Assembly (NCBI GenBank): GCA_938008415.1
Contig: CALLKI010000089.1
Location: 1 to 40,848, forward strand
Reading direction: 5' to 3'
Length of the DNA stretch: 40,848 nucleotides
DNA from: an uncultured Luteimonas sp.
GTDB taxonomy: Bacteria; Pseudomonadota; Gammaproteobacteria; Xanthomonadales; Xanthomonadaceae
Shown: in pieces, positions 1 to 6,373 of the stretch
Layout: every line of letters starts with the position of its first letter
How positions within the stretch are numbered: position 1 is the stretch's first letter
Translations under genes and position numbers: made by a program
Notes under the pieces: model-generated
Database searches by the model: none
What the model saw: the letters and a program-made list of their open reading frames with translations, nothing else
What the model was told of the DNA's origin: nothing

Positions 1-608
1 TCGCGCTTGGCGCGGATGAAGTCCTTCACGTCCGGGTGCGAGACGTCGAAGGTGCCCATCTGCGCGCCGCGGCGGCCGCCGGCCGACGACACGGTGAAGC
101 ACATCTTGTCGTAGATGTCCATGAAGGACATGGGGCCGGAGGTGTAGGCGCCGGCGCCGGCCACGAACGCGCCCTTCGGGCGCAGGGTGGAGAACTCGTA
201 GCCGATGCCGCAGCCGGCCTTCAGGGTCAGGCCGGCCTCGTGCACCTTCTCGAGGATGGCGTCCATCGAGTCCTCGATGGTGCCGGACACGGTGCAGTTG
301 ATGGTGCTGGTGGCGGGCTTGTGCTCCTGGGCGCCGGCATTGGAGGTGATGCGGCCGGCGGGGATGGCCCCGCGGCGCAACGCCCACAGGAAGCGCTCGT
401 ACCAGTACTTCTGCTTCTCGGGGGTGGGCTCGGCCTCGGCCAGCGCCTTGGCGACGCGCTGGTAGGTGCCGTCGATGTCGGCGTCCACCGGCTCGCCCGC
501 CTTGGTCTTGAGGCGGTATTTCTTGTCCCAGATGTCCAGCGATGCGGGCTGCATCGGGATTTCCTGTTCGCTGTTCGTCTTCACCGCCTCCAGGCGAACC
601 GTGCTCAT
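1..608 (-). CDS. nrdJ: Class II (adenosylcobalamin-dependent) ribonucleotide reductase, N-terminal part
   Basis: This is the 5' end (about 202 codons) of a gene that runs off the left edge. The product reduces ribonucleotides to deoxyribonucleotides in the cytoplasm using coenzyme B12. Reading leftward from the ATG at 608 gives MSTVRLEAVKTN, then MQPASLDIWDKKY at about residues 19-31, IPAGRITSNAG, STINCTVSG (first redox cysteine), LKAGCGIGYEFS, SGPMSFMDIYDKMC and SAGGRRGAQMG. These blocks closely match my recollection of Pseudomonas NrdJa. There is no N-terminal ATP cone ahead of them. A GGGAG lies upstream of the ATG. A probable NrdR box pair lies 220-270 bp upstream. The 3' part, including the active-site radical cysteine and C-terminal cysteines, lies outside the window. 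Confidence 0.9.
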   Translation of the reverse strand, partial: MSTVRLEAVKTNSEQEIPMQPASLDIWDKKYRLKTKAGEPVDADIDGTYQRVAKALAEAEPTPEKQKYWYERFLWALRRGAIPAGRITSNAGAQEHKPATSTINCTVSGTIEDSMDAILEKVHEAGLTLKAGCGIGYEFSTLRPKGAFVAGAGAYTSGPMSFMDIYDKMCFTVSSAGGRRGAQMGTFDVSHPDVKDFIRAKR

Positions 609-827
609 GCCTTGTCCGTCTCCCTCTTGCCGGCCAGGGTATGCGCCCCGGCCTGTTGTTCCTGTGAACCGCCCGCGCCCCGGAGCCCGGGAAGCGCCGA
701 CGGCAACCCGTCGCCGCGCTTGCGCGCGCCGACCGCAGATGCGTTTTCCTGCGTGGTCCTGCCTGTCGCCGATTCCATCCGCGCCGCTCCCCCGGTCACG
801 CGCCCCGAAATTGCCGATCCCGGCAGA

Positions 828-876
828 ACCCTAGCGATTGGGCCAAGCCCGCCCCGCCGACCACAAGATGTTGTGG
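828..876 (-). promoter_or_regulatory. Putative NrdR box pair and nrdJ promoter
   Basis: CCACAAGATGTTGTGG at 861-876 is a near-perfect inverted repeat (6-bp arms CCACAA/TTGTGG) that resembles the 16-bp NrdR box. A weaker copy, ACCCTAGCGATTGGGC, lies at 828-843. The centres are 33 bp apart; known NrdR pairs are spaced about 31-32 bp. The weaker box overlaps TAGGGT on the minus strand (828-833), a plausible -10 hexamer for nrdJ, which fits repression. NrdR binding is an inference. Confidence 0.55.
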
Positions 877-1050
877 CCAAGCGGAATTGCACGCTACGCC
901 CGCCCGGCGCCCATGTCAACGCCTTGACGCGGCCGGCGGCATGGGCACAGGCAGGGACAACCCGGCGGGGCCGGCCGGCGGGCCGCAGGCTGGCCGCCAC
1001 CGCCCCCCGGACTGCGTTGGTGATCCTGCGTGCACCCCCGGGTCGCCCGC

Positions 1051-1056
1051 TATGAT
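1051..1056 (+). promoter_or_regulatory. Possible -10 element of the TonB receptor gene
   Basis: TATGAT is an AT-rich hexamer in otherwise very GC-rich DNA, 62 bp upstream of the receptor start codon. No good -35 is visible, and no Fur-box-like sequence was seen nearby. Confidence 0.4.
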
Positions 1057-1118
1057 CGGCCGGCCGGCGGCAGGGGACGCGGCGCGCCGGCCATCGTCCC
1101 GGGAAGGAGGGATTGGGG

Positions 1119-3329
1119 ATGCGGAACCTTGCCTGGGTGATGGCCGCCTGGCCCCTGCTCAGCCTGCCCTTGGCCGCGCATCCGGCCACGCCCGGGGAAG
1201 GCGGGGCCGCCGCCGCGGAGCGTGCCGAAGCACGCGGGGCCACCGAGCTCGACCGGGTCCTGGTGACCGCGCGGCGCCGCGCCGAGGACGCGAAGGACGT
1301 GCCGCAGTCGCTGACCGTGGCCGACGGCGCGGAACTGGAATCGCGCGGCGCCTCCGACATCTCCGACATGGCGATGCTGACGCCGAACGCCACGCTGTAC
1401 CCCGCGCGGGCGTTCAACAGCAGCGTCACCGCCTACATCCGCGGCGTGGGCCAGTTCGACCCGATCTGGGGCATGGAGCCCGGCGTGGCGGTCTACATCG
1501 ACGACGTCGCGCTGGCGCGGCCCCAGGGTGCGCTGCTGGACGTGCTGGACGTGGAGCGCGTGGAAGTGCTCCGCGGCCCGCAGGGCACGCTGTACGGGCG
1601 CAACTCGACGGGCGGCGCGATCAAGGTGGTCACCCGCGCACCGGGGCCGGAGTTCGGCGGCAAGGCCGTGCTCACGCTCGGCGACTACGCGCGGCGCGAC
1701 GCGAAGCTGGTGCTCAACGTGCCGCTGTCGGAAACGCTGCGCATGCGCCTGGCCGCCGCCGGCTACGACCGCGACGGCTACGGCCGCAACCTGTACACCA
1801 GCGCCCGGACCGGCGGGCGCGACGCCGCGGTGGCGCGCTTCAACGCGACCTGGACGCCGGCCGGCGCAGTCGAGGTGCGCTTCGCCTGGGACCGCACCCG
1901 CGACCGCTCCGGGCCGCGCCCGGCGCGGCGCCTGGCCATTCCCGACCCGCGGGTGGACCCGGACCGCATCCCGCCCGACCCCGGCCGCTACGACGTGCGC
2001 AGCGAGGCGCCGGAGAAGCTGGCGCTCGACAACGAGGGCGCGTCGGTCACCGTGGACTGGGACGTGCGCCCGGACTGGCGGCTGCGCTCGATCAGCGCCT
2101 GGCGCCGTGGCGACTCGCAGGCGGTGATGGACATGGAGAGCCTGTCGCGGCCGTACTGGGTGCTGTACCGCGACTTCGCCGAGCGCCAGCGCTCGCAGGA
2201 ATTCCAGCTGCACCACGACGGCGGGCGTTCGCGGCTGGTCGCCGGGCTTTACCTGTTCGACGGCACCGAGGCTGGCGACGGCCGCAGCACGACGATCCCG
2301 CAGTCGGGCAACCAGGCGCCGCTCTTCAACCGTCCGACCGGCCGGATCCGCACCCGCAGCGCCGCGCTGTACGCCGACTGGCTGCGCGGGCTGGGCGGCA
2401 CATGGGAACTCGACCTGGGCATGCGCTACACCGTGGAGCGCAAACGCGCGACCGCGTTCAACGCCTTCTACACGGACGGCAGCTACACCGTGGTGCGCAT
2501 GGTCAACGCGGACTTCACCGACACCGCGGACTTCCGCGAGCCGACGCCGCGGGTGGCGCTGTCGTGGCGGCCGTCGGCGGACACGCTGCTGTACGCGCAG
2601 GCCAGCCGCGGCTTCAAGGCCGGCAGCTACAACGTCCGCGCCAACGCGGCGGCCTACCCCGAATCGGTGCACCCGGTGGATTCGGAAACCGTGGTCGCAT
2701 ACGAGGCCGGCGCGAAGTATGCCTCGCCCGATGGCCGCGTGCAGGCCAGCCTGGCGCTGTTCCACAACGACTACCGCGACATCCAGCTCAGCGTGTTCGT
2801 GCCCGAGGACGACGGCGTCGGCGTCTTCCCCGACTTCCGCAACGCCGGCGACGGCGTCACCCGCGGCATCGAGCTGGAATGGCAGCTGCGCGCGACGGAC
2901 CGGCTGCGCTGGTCCGGCCACGTCGGCTACCTCGACGCGCATTACACGCGCTACATGGACGGCGGCGTGGACATCTCCGGCAGCCGCCGCTTCCCCAACG
3001 CGCCACGCTGGACCGCGGGCACCTCGCTGGTGGCGGAATCCCCGCTGCGCGGCGCCGGCCGCCTGCGCGCGCGCGTGGACGGCCGCTACCAGGGCGGGAC
3101 CTGGCCGACCACCGACGCCGAGCCGCTGCTGCGCCAGGGCGGCTACGCGCTGTGGAACGCCTCGCTGGCGTGGACGCCGCCGCGCCCGGGCTGGGAGCTG
3201 GCGCTGCGCGTGGACAACCTCACCGACACCTGGTACCGCACCACCGGCTTCGCCTACCAGACGGGCGTCGTCACCGGCTACTACGGGCCGCCGCGCACCT
3301 GGGCGCTGACGGTCACGCGCGGGTTCTGA
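1119..3329 (+). CDS. TonB-dependent outer-membrane receptor
   Basis: This 736-residue outer-membrane active transporter has a signal peptide (residues 1 to about 21, ending PLAAHPA). A TonB-box-like segment, TELDRVLVTARRR, sits near residue 40. The plug domain follows, with VPQSLTV, YIRGVGQFDPIWGMEPGVA, VYIDDV and VEVLRGPQGTLYGRNSTGGAI, and then a 22-strand barrel ending in the aromatic RGF. The start is ATG 1119, because GGAAGGAGG ends 8 nt before it. An in-frame TTG at 1113 sits too close to the ribosome site. The plug resembles FecA/FyuA-like receptors that import iron complexes or small organic substrates. The ligand cannot be told from sequence, since no biosynthesis or uptake genes are adjacent. 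The gene stands alone and converges on the REP cluster. Confidence 0.92.
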   Translation: MRNLAWVMAAWPLLSLPLAAHPATPGEGGAAAAERAEARGATELDRVLVTARRRAEDAKDVPQSLTVADGAELESRGASDISDMAMLTPNATLYPARAFNSSVTAYIRGVGQFDPIWGMEPGVAVYIDDVALARPQGALLDVLDVERVEVLRGPQGTLYGRNSTGGAIKVVTRAPGPEFGGKAVLTLGDYARRDAKLVLNVPLSETLRMRLAAAGYDRDGYGRNLYTSARTGGRDAAVARFNATWTPAGAVEVRFAWDRTRDRSGPRPARRLAIPDPRVDPDRIPPDPGRYDVRSEAPEKLALDNEGASVTVDWDVRPDWRLRSISAWRRGDSQAVMDMESLSRPYWVLYRDFAERQRSQEFQLHHDGGRSRLVAGLYLFDGTEAGDGRSTTIPQSGNQAPLFNRPTGRIRTRSAALYADWLRGLGGTWELDLGMRYTVERKRATAFNAFYTDGSYTVVRMVNADFTDTADFREPTPRVALSWRPSADTLLYAQASRGFKAGSYNVRANAAAYPESVHPVDSETVVAYEAGAKYASPDGRVQASLALFHNDYRDIQLSVFVPEDDGVGVFPDFRNAGDGVTRGIELEWQLRATDRLRWSGHVGYLDAHYTRYMDGGVDISGSRRFPNAPRWTAGTSLVAESPLRGAGRLRARVDGRYQGGTWPTTDAEPLLRQGGYALWNASLAWTPPRPGWELALRVDNLTDTWYRTTGFAYQTGVVTGYYGPPRTWALTVTRGF

Positions 3330-3341
3330 CCGCCCTCCCGG

Positions 3342-3673
3342 CCTCCCCCGCAAGCGGGGGGGAGGTGTCCCGCGCCGCATGCGCGGGACGTGCGGCCCCG
3401 CCCCTCCCCCTCAAGCGGAGGAGGTGCCTTTTCCGCCTCCGCCGCCGGATTGCTCCCTTGCCCTGTTTCCGGGGACGAAGGCGATCCTCCTGCGCGGCAC
3501 TGCCGCGCGGATCATCCGGGCACCCGGCGCGCTGCGCCGGGCCACTGACGCCCTCCTCCGTTCACGGGGGAGGGCTGGGGTGGGGGCAAAGGGATCCAGG
3601 CCCCGGCACGGGATCACGCGTCACAGGCGTTTCCGCCCCCCAGCCCAACCTTCCCCCGCAGGCAGGGGAAGGC
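3342..3673. repeat. Cluster of REP-like GC-rich hairpins
   Basis: The 363-bp gap between two convergent genes (3330-3692) is filled with imperfect palindromes. Four units share a CCTCCCCC...hairpin...GGGGGAGG core, at 3342-3365, 3401-3426, 3551-3586 and 3636-3673. The last two carry the tail GGGCTGGGGTGGGG or its relative and face each other in opposite orientation. Further stem-loops sit between them: GTCCCGCG/CGCGGGAC (3367-3389) and CCCGGCGC/GCGCCGGG (3523-3541). The core plus GGTTGGGGTGGGG-type tail resembles repetitive extragenic palindromes common in Xanthomonadaceae. They probably also stop transcription from both sides. No gene is seen here. Confidence 0.75.
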
Positions 3674-3692
3674 GCTTTCGCGCAGCCGCGGC

Positions 3693-5606
3693 CTACTGCT
3701 GGCGCGCGGGTTCCATCGGCAGGCGCATGCGCGCCATCAGTTCGCGGAAGCGCGGTTCGTCGCGCAGGTTGCTCCAGCGCACGGGCAGGTCGAGCAGGAG
3801 GAAACCCATGCGCATGTCGCGCTCGCGCCAGCCGCGTTCGAGCAGGTCGAGCGCGGCGCCGGTCTCGCCCAGGGCGTTGTGCAGCGACGCCAGGGCCGTG
3901 GGCGGGACGTAGCCTTCGCGCCCGCGCGCCTCCAGTTCGCGCAACAGCGCGCGCGTGGCCTCGCGGTTGCCGGCCCGCGCCTCGACCAGGCCACGCACCA
4001 CCAGCGCGTGGCCGCAGTTCCCGCACAGCTCGCGCGCGCGTTCGATGTCGGCCAGGCCGCCTTCGCGGTCGCCGGACGCGACGCGGCCCATGCCGCGCAT
4101 CAGCAGCGCCAGCCAGTAGTCCGGGTCCAGTTCCAGCGCGCGGTCGAGGTAGCGCCTCGATTCACCGGGCGGGGCGACGAACACGCCACCGATCGCGTTG
4201 ATCACCGGCGAGAGCGGATCGAGCGCCATCGCCTGCCTCGCCCGCTCGCGGGCCTCTTCCTCGCGGCCGATGTTGCGCAGCAGGTGGGCGTGGCCGAAGT
4301 AGGCGTCGGCGAGGCTCGGGTTGAGTTCGATCGCGCGGTTGAACGCCGCCTCCGAGGCCGCCCAGTCCCAGTCGTACCAGAACGCGATCCAGCCGCGCAC
4401 CAGGTGCGCCTCGGGCAGGTTGGGGTCGAGCGCCAGCGCGCGTTCGACGAGGGCCTGCGCGCGCGCGAAGGTGTCGTTGGGTTCGGCGTCCGCGGTCGCC
4501 ACCAGGGTGCGGTAGGCGTTGGCCATGGCGGCGTAGGCGCGCGCGCAGGTCGGGTCGAGGGCGAGCGCGCGGCGGAAATCGGCCAGCGCCAGCCGCGCGC
4601 TCTCCGCGGACGGGCGCGCGAGGCGGTACTGCCCGGCGAGATAGGCGCGGTAGGCCCCGGGATCGGCGCCGTCGCAGGGGCTGCGGCGCGCGGCCGCGGC
4701 GACCCGGACCGGGAGCGACGCGGCGAGTTCGCCGGCGATGCGGTCCTGCAGGGTGAAGATGCGGTCGGGGCTTTCGTCGAAGCTGCCCGTCCACAGCGCG
4801 CGCCCGTCCGCCGCGAGCAGGCGCACGTTGACCCTGACCCTGTCGCCGTGGCGCTGCGCCGAACCTTCGACGACGTAGGCAACGCCGAGCTGGCGCGCGG
4901 CCTCGACCGGGTCGTTCCCGGCGCCGGCGAAGCGCTGGCTCGAGGACAGCGGGCTGACGCGCAGCGCGGTCGTGCCGGCGATGCGCGTGATCAGGGTGTC
5001 GGCCAGACCCAGTTCGAGCAGTTCGTCGCGCGGGCTTTCCCCGGGCAGGGTGCGGAACGGCAGCACCGCCAGCGCCAACGGCGCGTCCGCGGTCGCGGCT
5101 TCCTGCACGGGCGCCGGCACGGCCTCCGGCACGCGCCGCGCCCACCACGACGCCGCCGCCACGATGGCGGCGAGCAGGCCCAGCAGCGCCGGCAGCGCGA
5201 CGCGCCACCCGGTCCGCGGCGGCGATGGCGGTTGCGGGACCGGGACGTCCCGCGCTGGCACGGGTGCCTGCGCATCGCCGCCTTCCTCCACCTGCGCGAC
5301 GAAGCGGTAGCCGCGCCCGGGCACGGTGACGATGTAGCGGTGGTCGCCGGCGCCGGTCCCCAGCGCGCGCCGCAGCGTGGAGATGGCCTGGGTGAGGTTG
5401 TTCTCCTCGACCACGCGCCCGGCCCAGACCGTGGACAGCAGTTCGTCCTTGCCCACCACCCGGTCACGGTGCCGCAGCAGCGTCATCAGCACGTCGAAGG
5501 CGCGGGCGGTCAGCGGCACCGGGACGCCGCCGCGGTCGCGCAGCTCGCGCGCCAGCGTGTCGACCACGAAGCCGTCGAACCGGTAGTGGCGGACCTCTCC
5601 GGACAT
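3693..5606 (-). CDS. ToxR/CadC-like membrane regulator with TolB-like and TPR domains
   Basis: This 637-residue protein has an OmpR/PhoB-type winged helix at its N terminus (about residues 5-105), including LTARAFDVLMTLLRHRDRVVGK and the wing motif TVPGRGYRF. A proline-rich linker follows, then one membrane segment (about 136-156, VALPALLGLLAAIVAAASWWA). The rest is periplasmic: a TolB-like domain (about 175-300, LAVLPFRTLPGE ... YVVEGSAQRHGDRVRVNVRLL) and tetratricopeptide repeats (about 325-600, e.g. RALALDPNLPEAHLVRGWIAF). The layout suggests a one-component transmembrane regulator that senses the envelope and binds DNA without phosphorylation. No receiver domain is present. It is divergent from a small secreted protein gene. 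Three 10-bp-phased TGAAA repeats lie just upstream of its start, suggesting autoregulation and control of the neighbour. The target and signal are unknown. Confidence 0.9.
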   Translation of the reverse strand: MSGEVRHYRFDGFVVDTLARELRDRGGVPVPLTARAFDVLMTLLRHRDRVVGKDELLSTVWAGRVVEENNLTQAISTLRRALGTGAGDHRYIVTVPGRGYRFVAQVEEGGDAQAPVPARDVPVPQPPSPPRTGWRVALPALLGLLAAIVAAASWWARRVPEAVPAPVQEAATADAPLALAVLPFRTLPGESPRDELLELGLADTLITRIAGTTALRVSPLSSSQRFAGAGNDPVEAARQLGVAYVVEGSAQRHGDRVRVNVRLLAADGRALWTGSFDESPDRIFTLQDRIAGELAASLPVRVAAAARRSPCDGADPGAYRAYLAGQYRLARPSAESARLALADFRRALALDPTCARAYAAMANAYRTLVATADAEPNDTFARAQALVERALALDPNLPEAHLVRGWIAFWYDWDWAASEAAFNRAIELNPSLADAYFGHAHLLRNIGREEEARERARQAMALDPLSPVINAIGGVFVAPPGESRRYLDRALELDPDYWLALLMRGMGRVASGDREGGLADIERARELCGNCGHALVVRGLVEARAGNREATRALLRELEARGREGYVPPTALASLHNALGETGAALDLLERGWRERDMRMGFLLLDLPVRWSNLRDEPRFRELMARMRLPMEPARQQ

Positions 5607-5620
5607 CCTGCGGCAGGCGG

Positions 5621-5645
5621 TTTCAGCAGATTTCAGACTCTTTCA
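5621..5645 (-). promoter_or_regulatory. Three phased TGAAA repeats, candidate ToxR-type operator
   Basis: TTTCA occurs at 5621-5625, 5631-5635 and 5641-5645. On the minus strand this is TGAAA three times with exactly 5 nt between copies. The established Vibrio ToxR site is TNAAA-N5-TNAAA, so the match is exact. The repeats lie 15 bp upstream of a ToxR-like regulator gene and about 100 bp before the divergent secreted-protein gene. Confidence 0.6.
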
Positions 5646-5691
5646 CAGATTCCACATGGACGCCACAAGGCGCCGGCGCGGAGGCTGCGGC

Positions 5692-5715
5692 CGTTCCCGC
5701 ACATCCACGGGAACG
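5692..5715 (+). promoter_or_regulatory. 8-bp inverted repeat ahead of the secreted-protein gene
   Basis: CGTTCCCG (5692-5699) and CGGGAACG (5708-5715) form a perfect inverted repeat with an 8-nt spacer, ending 26 bp before the ATG at 5742. It could be an operator or a leader hairpin; nothing distinguishes the two. Confidence 0.4.
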
Positions 5716-5741
5716 TCCCCCAGCCTGTGAAGGAGACCGCC

Positions 5742-6308
5742 ATGTACCTCCGCCCGATCGCACTCTCCACCCTGTTCCTCCTCGCCCTGCCCGCCGCCGC
5801 CCATGGCCCCGCCCACCCGCAGGGTCCTGCCCATCCGCTCCCGCCAGGCCACGCCCCTGCCGGCGCCGCCGACATGCTGACGCCCCGCGCCAACCGGCTG
5901 GCCGGGATGTGGACCACCGACATCCACGTCAGCCCCGCGGCCTGCACGCCCGGGGCGCCGCGGCCGCCGCTGAGCGGGCGCAACACGATGGTGTTCAACG
6001 CCGGCGGCACCCTGGTCGAGAACCCGCAGGTCACGCCGCCGGGCGTGCCGGGCGCGGCGCAATTGCGCTCCTTCGGCATCGGCACCTGGTCGTACGACGT
6101 GCGCACCGACCAGTACCGTGCGGTGGTGCGCTTCGACTGGTACTCGAGTACCGACGGCAGCTACCTCGGCTACCAGGTCATCGAGCGCACGCTGCTGCTC
6201 GGCAACGACCAGAAGACCGCCTTCGGCCCCGTCACCGCGACCCGCTACGCGCCCGACGGAAGCATCGTCGCCAGGCTCTGCGGCGAGGCCATCTCGACCC
6301 GCACCTGA
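5742..6308 (+). CDS. Small secreted protein of unknown function
   Basis: This 188-residue protein has a clear Sec signal peptide (MYLRPIALSTLFLLALPAAAHG, cleavage near residue 21). A short His/Pro/Gly-rich stretch (HPQGPAHPLPPGHAP) follows, then a globular domain of about 140 residues rich in beta-type patterns (AGMWTTDIHV, NTMVFNAGGTLVENP, GIGTWSYDVRTDQYRAVVRFDWYS, YQVIERTLLL). The two cysteines are widely spaced (VSPAACTPG and ARLCGEA) and may form a disulfide. The alternating strands suggest a lipocalin-like or small barrel fold, but this is only an impression. The start is supported by GAAGGAG 6 nt upstream. It is divergent from the ToxR-like regulator and probably controlled by it. I do not recognise a named family. 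Confidence 0.85.
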   Translation: MYLRPIALSTLFLLALPAAAHGPAHPQGPAHPLPPGHAPAGAADMLTPRANRLAGMWTTDIHVSPAACTPGAPRPPLSGRNTMVFNAGGTLVENPQVTPPGVPGAAQLRSFGIGTWSYDVRTDQYRAVVRFDWYSSTDGSYLGYQVIERTLLLGNDQKTAFGPVTATRYAPDGSIVARLCGEAISTRT

Positions 6309-6318
6309 CGCCCGAAGA

Positions 6319-6349
6319 GCGTTGCGGGCCGCACGCCGGCCCGCAACGC
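6319..6349 (+). terminator. 12-bp perfect stem-loop after the secreted-protein gene
   Basis: GCGTTGCGGGCC (6319-6330) pairs perfectly with GGCCCGCAACGC (6338-6349) across a 7-nt loop, 10 nt after the stop at 6308. There is no T-run, as is common in GC-rich genomes. It ends 24 nt before the next start and could terminate or attenuate. Confidence 0.6.
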
Positions 6350-6373
6350 ATCCCCTGCATGGAGACCCGTGCC

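Larger units (their letters stand above)
609..1118. other. Divergent intergenic region nrdJ / TonB receptor
   Basis: This 510-bp gap separates nrdJ (leftward) from the TonB-dependent receptor gene (rightward). It holds the putative NrdR boxes (828-876), a TATGAT -10-like hexamer (1051-1056) and the strong Shine-Dalgarno GGAAGGAGG at 1102-1110. The nrdJ leader of about 210 nt was inspected for a cobalamin riboswitch, and no convincing B12 box was found. Open frames across it are GC-rich shadows without family motifs. Confidence 0.7.

Noticed and set aside
609..827. Possible cobalamin riboswitch in the nrdJ leader
   Set aside because: A B12-dependent enzyme with a long leader makes this attractive, but no B12 box or the usual paired core was found on the minus strand.
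887..4201. Long plus-strand open frame over the TonB receptor
   Set aside because: Arg/Pro/Ala-rich translation out of frame with the receptor, which has full family motifs.
5692..5715. Inverted repeat as an intrinsic terminator
   Set aside because: It lies upstream of a start codon with no gene ending before it; operator or leader hairpin is more likely.
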